Shown: positions 41,288-49,804, counted from the stretch's first letter. The stretch: 64,000 nt of DNA from Streptosporangium sp. NBC_01495 (GCF_036250735.1 NZ_CP109430.1:372001-436000), one strand, 5' to 3'. Notes: generated by a model not told the origin, from the letters alone. A program made the numbers and translations.

Positions 41288-42477
41288 AGACAGGCGACCC
41301 ATTGGCGCGGGCACGGCTGTTACTGCAGATGAGCCGCCCCGTGGACGCCGAGCGCGAGCTGCGCGGCGTCCTCACCGAGCAGCCCCAGCACGTCGGCGCG
41401 CACGCGCTGCTGGGCTTGGCGCTGGTCCAGCAGGGCCGTACGGGCGAGGCACTGGAGGAGTCGCGCGAAGCGGTGGGGCTCGCGCCCGACGACTGGATGC
41501 CGCACTACCTGTCCGGCCAGGTGCACTACCGGGCGGGGCTGATCGAGGAGGCCGCCCGCGCGACCGCCGCCGGCATCGCCCTCCATCCCGAGTACGCCCC
41601 TTCCTGGGAGCTGCTGGCGCGCGTGCACATGATGCGGCGCAACTGGGCCCAGATGGCCGAGTGCGCCGGCCGCGGCCTCGGGCTGGAGCCTCAGGACGCC
41701 GACCTGGCCGCCCTGCTGGCGATCGCGCTGACCATGCTCGGCCGGCACGAGCAGGCCAGGGCCGCCGCCGCCCAGGCCGTGGGCAACGACCCGGAGAGCA
41801 CGCGGGCGCACTGGGCCCACGGCCGCGCCGCGCTGGCCGCCGGTGACCCGAGGGCCGCCGCCGAGTCCTTCCGCGAGGTGCTCCGCCTGGATCCGGGCTT
41901 CGAAGCGGCCAGGGACTATCTGGTGTTCGCGCTGAAGGAGCGCAATCCGGTCCACCGGACGCTGTCGCGGCTGCGGCGGCGGTTCGTGGGCGGCTGGAGG
42001 CTGGTGTTCCTGCTGCCCGCGCTGCCGCCGGTCATCCTGGTGTTCGTGATCATCGCGCTGCTGCACTGGGCGGCGTGGATCGCCGAGTCCTGGACCACGC
42101 TCCGCCTGGCCAGGGCCAGGGCCACCCGGCTGCTGTTCGAGGGCGCCGCGGCCCGGGTGTCCATGCTCTGCCTGGGCTTGTTGGGGGTGGGCGCGCCCCT
42201 GCTCGGCCTGGGCGTCGGGCTCGGTCAGGAGGGGCTCGGGTTGGCCGGGGCGGCGACCATGGCGCTGATCACCCCCGTCCAGGAGGCCGCCCACACCGGT
42301 TCCCCGGCCGGGCGGCGCGTCCTGTACGGCTGGGCGATCCTCCTCGCGCTGGCGGCCCTCGGCGCGGTGGTCACCTCCGTCTTCCCTCCGGCCCTCCTCG
42401 TGACCTACGCCGCGCTGGCCACGATCTGGATCGCGGCGGGCGTACGGAAGATCTTCCGCCCCCGTGGGGAGGTCTAG
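41281..42477 (+). CDS. TPR-repeat membrane protein, partner of the AAA+ ATPase, 398 aa
   Basis: ATG at 41281 within the end of the ATPase gene. Six TPR-like repeats occupy residues 1-210 (AERELRGVLTEQPQHVGAHA, LLGLALVQQGRTGEALEESR, AAAESFREVLRLDPGFEAAR), then three to four transmembrane helices (LVFLLPALPPVILVFVIIAL, RVSMLCLGLLGVGAPLLGLG, ILLALAALGAVVTSVF, LLVTYAALATIWIA) and a short basic tail. The N-terminal TPRs face the cytosol and probably dock the AAA+ partner at the membrane. Function of the pair is unknown. Confidence 0.8.
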   Translation: MVKTGDPLARARLLLQMSRPVDAERELRGVLTEQPQHVGAHALLGLALVQQGRTGEALEESREAVGLAPDDWMPHYLSGQVHYRAGLIEEAARATAAGIALHPEYAPSWELLARVHMMRRNWAQMAECAGRGLGLEPQDADLAALLAIALTMLGRHEQARAAAAQAVGNDPESTRAHWAHGRAALAAGDPRAAAESFREVLRLDPGFEAARDYLVFALKERNPVHRTLSRLRRRFVGGWRLVFLLPALPPVILVFVIIALLHWAAWIAESWTTLRLARARATRLLFEGAAARVSMLCLGLLGVGAPLLGLGVGLGQEGLGLAGAATMALITPVQEAAHTGSPAGRRVLYGWAILLALAALGAVVTSVFPPALLVTYAALATIWIAAGVRKIFRPRGEV

Positions 42478-42620
42478 GACGCGACCGGCTTCGCGGGCCA
42501 CCGCTCGTGCACCCGCCGTACCTCCCGCTCCACCTCGCCCGGCCACCACCGCCTCCAGATCGCCGCGGTGCACCGCGGCGGCCCAGCCCTCGACCAGGGC
42601 GGATCCGCTCCCGCTGTAAC
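42474..42620 (-). pseudogene. 3' remnant of a minus-strand gene with a frameshift
   Basis: The minus strand reads SALVEGWAAAVHRGDLEAVV in one frame and EVEREVRRVHERWPAKPVAS then stop in the next, meeting at GCCGGGCGAGG. The codon choice is natural in both. Helical, charged C-terminus; family not recognised. Confidence 0.35.
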
Positions 42621-42705
42621 GCGCTGTTGACCGCCGGAACCGAGGTGTCGAGCGGTTCGGCGATTTCTCCGGCCGCGTACCCGAGGACGTCGCGCAGGAG
42701 CGGCG

Positions 42706-42801
42706 CGGGGGTTGACCTTCCGGGCCGTCGACGCGGAGGCGGCGGTGCCTCCGGGCACGGCCTCCAACCACTTCACCAACCGGGATGACCTGTCTTCTTG
42801 A
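42706..42801 (+). pseudogene. TetR-family helix-turn-helix fragment
   Basis: RGLTFRAVDAEAAVPPGTAS, NHFTNRDDLSS then stop is the second half of a TetR DNA-binding domain (the A-V-A-x-x-A-G-V-x-x-x-T-x-Y-x-x-F motif, degraded). No start and no ligand domain remain. Confidence 0.5.
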
Positions 42802-42931
42802 GCACCGCACGAGAGGAGCGGCGGACATCGTGGGAGTCGAGGTGCCGATCCGTGAACACCTGAAGGGTGTCGTGGCAAGACATAGCCGACGACATCGTAG
42901 AAAGGGCTCTCATGACCGGACAAGGTCCTCC

Positions 42932-43519
42932 ATGGTGACTGACACGCTGGACGCGGTGGATGACGCCGGGACCATTGCGGGCTCCCTCGACGATCCAGAG
43001 GTGTTCGCGGCCCTGTTCGACCGCTACAGCACGATGCTCTACCGGTACGTTTCCTTCCGGCTCGGCCCCGAAGTCGCCGAGGATCTCGTCGGAGAGACGT
43101 TCCTGATCGCGTTTCGAAGGCGTGGGTCCTACGACCTCTCCTACCGCGATGCCCGGCCGTGGCTGTTCGGAATCGCGACGAAGCTCATCACCCGGTACCG
43201 CAGGACCGAGGTCAGCCGTTACCGCGCGCTGGAACGGCAGGACCCCGTCCAGAGCGTCGACGGGCCGGAGGAGGCGATCACGCACGACCTCACCGCCGAG
43301 GGGTCACGGCCGGCCCTGCTCCACGCACTCTCGCTGCTGTCGCGAGGAGACCGGGACGTGCTGCTCCTCGTCGCCTGGAGCGACATGACCTACGAGGAGG
43401 CGGCCCGGGCACTCGACATCCCGGTAGGCACGGTCAAATCACGGCTCAACCGAGCCCGTCGCAAGGTGCGCGACGCACTGGGCGGCGTCAACCCGTTGAA
43501 GGAGGACATCGATGGATGA
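42932..43519 (+). CDS. ECF-subfamily sigma factor, 195 aa
   Basis: ATG at 42932 with AAGG ten bases upstream. Region 2 (FAALFDRYSTMLYRYVSFRL, EVAEDLVGETFLIAFRRRGS, RPWLFGIATKLITRYRRTEV) and region 4 (LSLLSRGDRDVLLLVAWSDM, TYEEAARALDIPVGTVKSRL) are complete. Closely similar in sequence and layout to the sigma factor at 13302, so the two are paralogues. Overlaps the next gene by eight bases. Confidence 0.88.
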   Translation: MVTDTLDAVDDAGTIAGSLDDPEVFAALFDRYSTMLYRYVSFRLGPEVAEDLVGETFLIAFRRRGSYDLSYRDARPWLFGIATKLITRYRRTEVSRYRALERQDPVQSVDGPEEAITHDLTAEGSRPALLHALSLLSRGDRDVLLLVAWSDMTYEEAARALDIPVGTVKSRLNRARRKVRDALGGVNPLKEDIDG

Positions 43520-44198
43520 GCTGAAGACCCTCATCAGAGAGCTGGAACACCAGCCGCCGGACTCCCTGGCCCGCCAGCGACTCCGGCTCCTTGAAGAAGC
43601 CACCCGAAAGCCGCTATGGACGCGGTTCCCTCTCGCCGGTCGAGCAGCGCGGGGGCTTGCTCGAACGCCGGGACTACCAGGACTGAGCGGCCGGCGACTC
43701 GCGCTGGGCGGCGCCGTGGCGGTGATGGCCGTCGTGGCGAGCCTGGTCGCGCCGACACTGATCGGATCCGCGGTACCCGCCTACGCGGTGATCAAGAACC
43801 CTGACGGCACGATCACCATCGAGTTCAGGGACAGGTTCTACATCAAGGACTTCCACAAGAGGCTGCAGGAGGATCTGCGTGCCTTCGGCGTACCGACGGT
43901 GGTGGACCTCTTGCCGACCGGAAAGATGTGCAAGGAGCCACGCGCCCGGTACTGGCCGGAGAAGGAGAACAGGGCCCTGACCGAGTGGCATTCAAGACCG
44001 GACGTGCTCTCTTTCACTCTCCACCGGGACCGGATCAAGTCCGGCCAGACTTTGGTGGTGACCTTCGCGGGCTCTTTCGATACGGAGGGCGGGTGGGACT
44101 TCAAGGTCGCAGAGGGTCCCGTAGCCACTTGCCTGCCGGTAAACGACCCGAGGGTCGTCCAATCCTCCATCCCTGAATCCTCTGTCCTCGGAGAATAG
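43512..44198 (+). CDS. Single-pass membrane protein paired with the ECF sigma factor, 228 aa
   Basis: A cytosolic N-terminus (DELKTLIRELEHQPPDSLAR) is followed by one membrane helix (ALGGAVAVMAVVASLVAPTL) and an extracytoplasmic part (NPDGTITIEFRDRFYIKDFH, then PTVVDLLPTGKMCKEPRARY) with two cysteines. It occupies the position of the CU044_5270-type protein in the first ECF pair but the outer domain differs. Likely sequesters or senses for the sigma factor; no zinc anti-sigma motif is seen. Confidence 0.65.
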   Translation: MDELKTLIRELEHQPPDSLARQRLRLLEEATRKPLWTRFPLAGRAARGLARTPGLPGLSGRRLALGGAVAVMAVVASLVAPTLIGSAVPAYAVIKNPDGTITIEFRDRFYIKDFHKRLQEDLRAFGVPTVVDLLPTGKMCKEPRARYWPEKENRALTEWHSRPDVLSFTLHRDRIKSGQTLVVTFAGSFDTEGGWDFKVAEGPVATCLPVNDPRVVQSSIPESSVLGE

Positions 44199-44334
44199 GT
44201 GCCTGTCCCTTGGAAGCGCCGCCCGCCGAGCCGGGTGACCACCTTGCCCTCCGGTGACCCGTACGGCCCCTGGGTGATGAGCTTGAATTTGGGTTCGTCC
44301 TGGTTTGGGAGCCGCGGAGCAGGATCAGAGTCGA
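44199..44334. other. Intergenic with short repeat
   Basis: Holds the second copy of the GGGTTCGTCCTGGTTTGGG-type repeat (44285-44312; first copy at 15114). No gene seen. Confidence 0.4.
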
Positions 44335-44784
44335 GGCTTCAGGGCGCTCTCGGACCGTGCCGGTCGTCTGTGGAAGTACGTGCCCGGGTTGGAGTCCGCG
44401 TCCGCGTCGAGCCATGGAACAGACGAGGTCCGTCCGGTCGTTCCGGCTGATTGATCGTGGTGTGCGGCTCGACGGGGACACTGTGGGGCGCTGTCAGATC
44501 AGGAGCAGGGTCTTGCCCAGGGCGCCGCGCGACTCGATCGCGGCGTGCGCGTCCGCGGCGCGTTCCAGGGGGAAGGTCTGCCCGATGATCGGCCGGATCC
44601 GGCCCGCCACCGCCTCCGACATCACCTGCTCGGCCCAGTGCCGCATCTTCGGCCCGAAACCGAAGAGCTGCTCGATCCCGATCGCCTCGACTCCGTGCCG
44701 TCGCGCCCGGACGGGGTCGATCGCCGTGACCTCGCCGCTGGAGGCACCGTGGACGGAGAAGCGGCCGCCGTCCGCCGTCACCTC
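44335..44784. repeat. Duplicated 0.45-kb segment, copy Y
   Basis: About 90 percent identical to 26172-26634 with small indels (one at TCTCGGACC, one at ACAGACGAGG). It carries the oxidoreductase 3' flank and last 97 codons. Similarity stops abruptly at CACCTC (44784). Confidence 0.85.
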
Positions 44785-44829
44785 ACCGCCGAACGATTTC
44801 GACAGCCCGCTCACCGCGATCGCGGTCAC
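44494..44829 (-). pseudogene. Chimeric reading frame: ABC-ATPase first 15 codons joined to oxidoreductase C-terminus
   Basis: From a GTG at 44829 the frame reads VTAIAVSGLSKSFGG, the usual first beta strand of an ABC-transporter ATPase, then switches at 44784 into EVTADGGRFSVHGASSGEVT and continues to the native oxidoreductase C-terminus (GALGKTLLLI). The frame is open for 111 codons but holds neither a Walker A loop nor an NADPH-binding core, so no enzyme is expected. A recombination junction frozen in frame. Confidence 0.65.
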
Positions 44830-44882
44830 CCGACATGCCGCCTTCGGCACGCGGCGATAGTGATACTGGTGTGATCGCCTAA

Positions 44883-45010
44883 TCAACTGTCGCCAGTTCC
44901 CCGGGGAGTCCAGTCAGCTGGTGACTGACTGTGGTCGCCAGCGGCTTGTCGCGCCACCGGGTGATGGCCTTGTCCTGGTAGCCGAGCGAGTCCGATACGA
45001 CGGCGCAGGA
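44883..45010 (-). pseudogene. 3' end of a second zinc-ribbon integrase gene, frameshifted
   Basis: The minus strand reads VVSDSLGYQDKAITRW in one frame and, after a shift, RQAAGDHSQSPADWTPRGTG, DS stop. These align with DALGYHNKTTSR and YAAGDHTRSPTSRPPRGAGD of the intact integrase at 45724. The stop codons are in homologous positions. The remainder is absent: the methyltransferase gene follows immediately. Confidence 0.6.
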
Positions 45011-45039
45011 TTCGGCACCGGGCCGGAGAACAGCTGAGA

Positions 45040-45693
45040 ATGGGGGGTGCTAACTTCCTTCCCGTGGCGAAGCACCAGGACGAGACCAGGACGGCCTACG
45101 ACGGGGTCGTCGAGTTATATGCGTCGATGTTCGCTAACCGACTGGAGACGCAGCCGTTCACACGGAACATGATCGGCACCTTCGCCGAGTTGGTGCGTGG
45201 GACGGGGAATTCGCGGGTGGCGGATGTCGGCTGCGGGCCCGGACATCTGACGGCCATGCTGCACGACCTGGGGCTGGATGCCTTCGGGCTCGACCTCTCT
45301 CCGGCCATGGTCGACCACGCTCGGCGGGCCCATCCGGCGCTGAAGTTCGATGAGGCCCGGATGGAGGAACTCCCAGTTGAGGACGGCGCGCTCGGCGGCG
45401 TGCTGGCCCACTACTCGATGATTCACACCCCTCCTGGGGAACTACCCGCGCTGCTCGCCGAGCAGGCGCGTGTCCTGGCGCCGGGGGGCCTTCTCCTGGT
45501 CTCGTTCTTCGGAACCGACGCGCCCGAGCCGGTCCGCTTCGACCACAAGGTGACACCCGCCTATAGCTGGCCGGCGGACCGCTTCGCCGAGTTGCTGGCC
45601 GGGGCTGGGTTCGCCACATTCGCGCGGCTGCTCCACGACCCGGCCTCCGAGCGGGGCTTCCTGGACGCCCACTTGCTGGCCCGTCTCCGCTAG
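45040..45693 (+). CDS. Class I SAM-dependent methyltransferase, 217 aa
   Basis: Motif I VADVGCGPGHLTAML, post-I acidic residue in FGLDLSPAMVDHARR, motif II-like ELPVEDGALGGVLAHYSMIH and motif III-like VLAPGGLLLVSFFG are in normal order in a UbiE/arsenite-MT-like fold. The C-terminus (LLHDPASERGFLDAHLLARL) is complete. Substrate unknown. It is a lone gene placed between two integrase 3' ends, so it may be cargo of the recombinase element. Confidence 0.9.
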   Translation: MGGANFLPVAKHQDETRTAYDGVVELYASMFANRLETQPFTRNMIGTFAELVRGTGNSRVADVGCGPGHLTAMLHDLGLDAFGLDLSPAMVDHARRAHPALKFDEARMEELPVEDGALGGVLAHYSMIHTPPGELPALLAEQARVLAPGGLLLVSFFGTDAPEPVRFDHKVTPAYSWPADRFAELLAGAGFATFARLLHDPASERGFLDAHLLARLR

Positions 45694-45723
45694 AGAATGG
45701 CCTTCTGCTGTGGGCTCTCGTAG

Positions 45724-47265
45724 TCAACTGTCGCCGGCTCCCCGAGGAGGCCGGCTTGTCGGTGACCTTGTGTGATCGCCAGCGGCGTATCGGCTCCATG
45801 TCCCGCCGGTCTCTCTGATGAGGCGGCTGGTGGTCTTGTTGTGGTAGCCGAGAGCGTCGGCAACGACGGGAGCGGGCAGTTCGAGGAGCTGCTGGCGGAT
45901 GGCGGCGCCACGTGCTGCGGAGGCCGGGATCCCGGCCTCGTTCAGGAGCGCGGACAGGTGGTCGGGGCGGGCTGGCTGTCCTGCCCGGCGGCCCGGGAAG
46001 AGCCATCGGGAGGCGGGGTTGGTGGCGGTGTTCATGTTGTCGCGGTTCGCTATGTGCTCCAGCAGCAGAGCGGCGACCGGTGCGGGAACGGGCGAGGCGG
46101 GTTCACCGAGCCGTAACAGTAGGGTGTCGCCGTCGTGGACCACGTCGTCGACGCTGAGCCGGACGATGCGGCTCACGGGCTGCGCATAGAGGAGCACGAT
46201 GACCCCCGCGACACGCAGACGTATCGGAATCTCCGTGTCGGTCAGCAGTCGGCCAAGGGCGTCGAGGCGTTCGTCTTCGCTCAGTGCGGCCCGCCGGGAG
46301 ACCTTCATCGCGGGGATGGACAGGGAGCGTGGGCAGTTACGGGTCTGCATGGCCCAGCTGAGAAAGGCCCTCAGGCAAGTGCGGCCGTGTTCGCTGCTCT
46401 CGGCCCACCAGGCGTCGATGTCGATCTGGCCGCAGGACGCGAGGCTGTTGTTGCGTTGGCCGAGCCATTGCAGGAAGGCGGTCGCGTACTTGATCTGTTC
46501 GGCGGCGAACCTCCGGACGCTGGGTGTGATGTGGCTTCGCTCGGCGCGGGCCCGCAGCCGCGGGAGGACGCGCCAGGTCGCGAAGAGCCTGATCGTTTTG
46601 ACGTGCTCGGAGTCGGTGATGCTGGCCAGATGCCCGGGAAGCCAGCGTTGGAAGGAGCAGAGGTACTTGTCGACCGTAGGCAGGACTCCGCTGGTCATCA
46701 GGAGTTCTTCCAGGTGAGCGGCGGTTCGCCAGGGCTGGAGCTCGTGGAAGGCGTCGTGGGTCAGCGAGATCTGGCCGAGGCCGAGCTGTTGCAGCAATCG
46801 GGAGGCGTTCGCCGGTTGGCTGCGGCGCATGGCCAGCCAGGCCAGTCCGCTGCCGGGCTTCTCCATCGCCACCAGCAGGTTGAACAGCGGGACCAGCGCG
46901 GGACGGATGCGGCCGGTGCCGTCGTCCAGGAGCGCGGTGAGGCGGTCGCTGAGCGTGCAGCGCTCACACAGCCGCCCGCCCAGGAGCTTGCCCTCGAAGC
47001 CGCAGCGTGAGCAGTCGAAGGTTCGGGAGAAGCCGGCGCAGGTGGTGCAGATCGGGACTCCGTCGCCGGGGCGGAGCCCAGGCAGGGCCCGGTCCTGGCC
47101 GCATCCCGGACAGGTACCCCGTGTCCGGACGGCGCGGTCCGAACAGGTGCGGCAGACGTATCCATCCGGCCAGGTGCCGGCCTTGTGCCTGCGGCGGCCG
47201 CAGCGGCAGCACTCGGCCACGTACCGGCGTTCGTACTGCTCGCCGGTGGCGTAGGTGCGGGTCAT
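45724..47265 (-). CDS. Zinc-ribbon tyrosine recombinase/integrase, 513 aa
   Basis: The N-terminal 120 residues carry multiple CxxC pairs (ECCRCGRR, YVCRTCSDR, GTCPGCGQD, PICTTCAGF, DCSRCGF, RLCERC), a large zinc-ribbon array. A helical core-binding region follows, then a degenerate phage-integrase catalytic domain: LRVAGVIVLLYAQPVSRIVR, LDALGRLLTDTE and the C-terminal DALGYHNKTTSRLIRETGGT, WSRYAAGD with the presumed Tyr. The canonical RHRY set is only partly visible, so activity may need the upstream recombinase. Last gene of a three-gene operon, coupled by ATGA. Confidence 0.8.
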   Translation of the reverse strand: MTRTYATGEQYERRYVAECCRCGRRRHKAGTWPDGYVCRTCSDRAVRTRGTCPGCGQDRALPGLRPGDGVPICTTCAGFSRTFDCSRCGFEGKLLGGRLCERCTLSDRLTALLDDGTGRIRPALVPLFNLLVAMEKPGSGLAWLAMRRSQPANASRLLQQLGLGQISLTHDAFHELQPWRTAAHLEELLMTSGVLPTVDKYLCSFQRWLPGHLASITDSEHVKTIRLFATWRVLPRLRARAERSHITPSVRRFAAEQIKYATAFLQWLGQRNNSLASCGQIDIDAWWAESSEHGRTCLRAFLSWAMQTRNCPRSLSIPAMKVSRRAALSEDERLDALGRLLTDTEIPIRLRVAGVIVLLYAQPVSRIVRLSVDDVVHDGDTLLLRLGEPASPVPAPVAALLLEHIANRDNMNTATNPASRWLFPGRRAGQPARPDHLSALLNEAGIPASAARGAAIRQQLLELPAPVVADALGYHNKTTSRLIRETGGTWSRYAAGDHTRSPTSRPPRGAGDS

Positions 47266-47597
47266 GCGTCGGGCAGGATGCGGGCCGCGCGGGGCCGCAG
47301 CTTCGCGACGTTCGCGGGCGGTGCGGGCAGGTTGTCGGTGGCGGTCTTGCGGACCCCGGCGTTCTCGGCGGTGGTGTCCACCAGATCGGCCGGAGTGCAG
47401 GACAGGATGTCGCAGAGCGCGGCCATGACCTGCAACGACAGGCGTTCCGGGGTGCCGGAGACCAGGCGGTGGACCTGGGAGGCGGACAAGTCGATGCCCC
47501 GTTCGCGCAGCAGTGGCACCAGTTCGGTGGCGGTGAAAATCTGGTGCTGGGCCATGACCTCACGCAGCCGCCACGTGTAGCCGACCTTGCGTTTCAT
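47262..47597 (-). CDS. XRE/Cro-C1-type helix-turn-helix regulator, 111 aa
   Basis: ATG at 47597 overlaps the upstream integrase stop by ATGA; its own stop overlaps the next ATG the same way. Helix-turn-helix of the Cro/C1 kind: YTWRLREVMAQHQIFTATEL, VPLLRERGIDLSASQVHRLV, SLQVMAALCDILSCTPADLV. The C-terminal 45 residues are basic and possibly disordered. As the middle gene of the recombinase trio it is the best candidate for the protein binding the repeated palindromes upstream of the operon. Confidence 0.88.
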   Translation of the reverse strand: MKRKVGYTWRLREVMAQHQIFTATELVPLLRERGIDLSASQVHRLVSGTPERLSLQVMAALCDILSCTPADLVDTTAENAGVRKTATDNLPAPPANVAKLRPRAARILPDA

Positions 47598-48745
47598 GCC
47601 TGCCTCCCGGTCTGGGTCCCAAGGGCCGCGGCGATGGTGGCATCCAGGTGCCGCCGCAGGGTGCGGGTGCGGAAGTCCGAGGAGACGCAGGTGTAGAGCG
47701 AGGTGGTGCTGGCGTGCTCGTGGCCGACTTGCTCCTGGACGAAGCGCGGGTCCCAGCCGTCCTCGATGAGGTGGGTGACGTAGGACCTGCGGAAGGAGTG
47801 GAAGTCCAGCCCCTCGTCGAGGCCCAGGGCCTTGCGGTAGGCGATGAAGCGGGAGTTGAGCCGCTGGCAGCCGATCCGCAGGCCCCGTTCGGAAGGCCAG
47901 GCCGCCGGGTTGTCGTTGGTGCCGAACAGCGGGTGGACCTCGGTGAACCACTCGTCCAGGACGTCCGGAGTCCAGTCGAACACGGTCAGCACCCCGCGGC
48001 GCTTGGGCGGCGAGCCCTTCTTGGCCTTGCCGAACCGGACCTGGCACCGGCCGTACACGCCGAACTCGCCGCCGTGCGGGTTGCGGCCGAAGTCGGCGGC
48101 GTCCAGCATCCGCGTCTCGTTGCGCCGCAGTCCGAAAGCGTAGGCGGTCTTGAACAGGGTCGCGTCGCGAAAGGCGGGCAGCCAGCCCTTGCGGCCGAAG
48201 GCCCGGATGCGGGCGACCTCGTCGTCGCAGTGCGCGAAGAAGGCGTGCAGCTCGGCCTTGGTGAACGCGCGCTTCTTCGCGTCCGCCTCGTTGTCCTGGA
48301 CGTGCATGGCGGTGTTCCACTCGTGCACGACCTGCACCGGGTGGGTACCGAACCGCTCTTCGCAGGTCGCCGTCCACTCGTAGAGCGGATCGGTGATGAA
48401 GTGGCAGAACGCCCGCACGGCCTCGGAGTACGAGCGGATCGTGGAGCGCTTCAGGTCCCGCAGCGAGCGCAGGTCACCGAGCCACTCGTCGACCATCGCC
48501 GGTGTCCAGTGCCAGGGGTAGGTGTTCACGTAGTCCGCGAACGCCTTGATTGTGTTCTCTCGGCCCTCCACGGTCGTCCGGGCCAGATTCCGCGCGAGCT
48601 GCTGGTTGGCGAACCCCGTCAGCATCGCCGCGAAGACCTGTTCTTCCGGCCGCAGCAACGCGACCCCGTCGACCAGGTGCAGCCCGGCCGCCCCCGGTAT
48701 CGACCCGTTGAACCCCACCGGTTCACCACCCTCCGCGACTCGCAT
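47594..48745 (-). CDS. Tyrosine recombinase/integrase, 383 aa
   Basis: SAM-like N-terminal domain (RENTIKAFADYVNTYPWHWT, IRSYSEAVRAFCHFI) and full catalytic domain: Arg box LFKTAYAFGLRRNETRMLD, HSFRRSYVTHLIEDGW (His/Arg box), and Tyr in STTSLYTCVSSDFRTRTLRR. Active-site R-H-R-H-Y residues are all present, so this is the catalytic member. First gene of the trio. Its ATG at 48745 lies inside a palindrome, suggesting autoregulation. Unlike phage integrases it is not beside a tRNA here. Confidence 0.9.
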   Translation of the reverse strand: MRVAEGGEPVGFNGSIPGAAGLHLVDGVALLRPEEQVFAAMLTGFANQQLARNLARTTVEGRENTIKAFADYVNTYPWHWTPAMVDEWLGDLRSLRDLKRSTIRSYSEAVRAFCHFITDPLYEWTATCEERFGTHPVQVVHEWNTAMHVQDNEADAKKRAFTKAELHAFFAHCDDEVARIRAFGRKGWLPAFRDATLFKTAYAFGLRRNETRMLDAADFGRNPHGGEFGVYGRCQVRFGKAKKGSPPKRRGVLTVFDWTPDVLDEWFTEVHPLFGTNDNPAAWPSERGLRIGCQRLNSRFIAYRKALGLDEGLDFHSFRRSYVTHLIEDGWDPRFVQEQVGHEHASTTSLYTCVSSDFRTRTLRRHLDATIAAALGTQTGRQA

Positions 48746-48773
48746 CAGATGCGAGAAAACCGCATCCTATGCG
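48739..48773. promoter_or_regulatory. Two tandem operator-like palindromes at the integrase start
   Basis: CTCGCATCAGATGCGAG (48739-48755) is a perfect 7-bp dyad; CGCATCCTATGCG (48761-48773) follows with centres 20 bp apart, two helical turns. The common pattern is CGCAT-N3-ATGCG. A third, weaker copy TCGCATCCGATGCAA is near 48925-48939. They straddle the integrase start codon, as expected for a repressor site. Confidence 0.6.
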
Positions 48774-49009
48774 AGTCGTCGGCGGAGTCCCAGGCCAGCC
48801 CCCTGCACGGGTCGCAGCAAGGCCCTCGTGACCGGTATCGTCGCGGCCAGAATCCTGCTCAAGTACGCAGGTCCACAGCGTGATTGCTCCCCTCTCCGGG
48901 CAGATTCTCCACCTGTCGCGAGTTCGCATCCGATGCAATTGGCGGCGCTTGGAACATCGGAACGAAAAGTGGCGCCAAAGGCACGTGATCATGGTCTTTA
49001 ACGTGACGA

Positions 49010-49741
49010 TCAGCCGAGCCCGGTGGTTCCGGTGATCAGTACGAACAGCGGCAGGCCCATGTTGTGGACGGCGTGGAGGGCCACCGCGGGCCAGATCGAT
49101 CCGCTGCGGCGCATCACCTCGGCGGCGATGATGCCCACCACGAGCGCCGTGGTCATGGCGAGGTTGATGCCGTGGAAGAGGGCGAAGACCACCGAGCTGG
49201 ACAGGACGCCGACGACGGGCCCGTAGCGCAGCAGGGCGTTGGTGACGACACCGCGGAAGAGGAACTCCTCGCCGAGGGGGGTGAGGACGGCCAGGAAGGC
49301 GAAGGTCAGGATCAGGGGCAGCACGCCGCCGCCGGCCGCGTCGTGGTACGGGCCTTGGGGATCGGCGTCGAACGAGATCAGGGTGATGACGGCATAGTTC
49401 ACCACGCCCTTGAGCACGAACGCGACCACGCCCGCGGCCGCGCCGATGCCCATCCAGCGCCAGGTGGTGCGGCGCACGCCGAAGGCGCCCCAGGAGCGGA
49501 TGCGGATCAGCGCGGCCGCGGCGAAGCCGATGAGGCAGACGATGCCCGACCAGGCGGCCAGGGTCAGCCCGTACACCACCGCGTCCAACTCCAGCCCCAG
49601 CGGGCCGAAGAACGGAGCCACGGCCGTGGCGGCCGCCATCGCGAGCAGGCCGACCACGATCTCGGGCCAGCCCGGGCGTGCCGGAGAGGTGGTGCCGGCC
49701 GAGGCCGGCTGCCGCGGTTGGTCGGAATGGTCAGTCGACAT
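49010..49741 (-). CDS. CPBP-family intramembrane metalloprotease, 243 aa
   Basis: Eight hydrophobic helices with the CPBP (Abi/CAAX protease) motifs: motif 1 TPLGEEFLFRGVVTNALLRY (EExxxR), motif 2 SSVVFALFHGINLAM (FxxxH), and motif 3 LHAVHNMGLPLF (HxxxN). All predicted catalytic residues are present. Family members process prenylated or peptide substrates and in bacteria are often linked to bacteriocin processing or immunity. It is the last gene of the minus-strand operon with the ABC-2 transporter. Confidence 0.9.
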   Translation of the reverse strand: MSTDHSDQPRQPASAGTTSPARPGWPEIVVGLLAMAAATAVAPFFGPLGLELDAVVYGLTLAAWSGIVCLIGFAAAALIRIRSWGAFGVRRTTWRWMGIGAAAGVVAFVLKGVVNYAVITLISFDADPQGPYHDAAGGGVLPLILTFAFLAVLTPLGEEFLFRGVVTNALLRYGPVVGVLSSSVVFALFHGINLAMTTALVVGIIAAEVMRRSGSIWPAVALHAVHNMGLPLFVLITGTTGLG

Positions 49742-49804
49742 GGTGGTGAACTCCTTCGGTTGGTTGCGTTAGCCGCGCCCATGGATGACGTACGCCGGGC
49801 GTCG

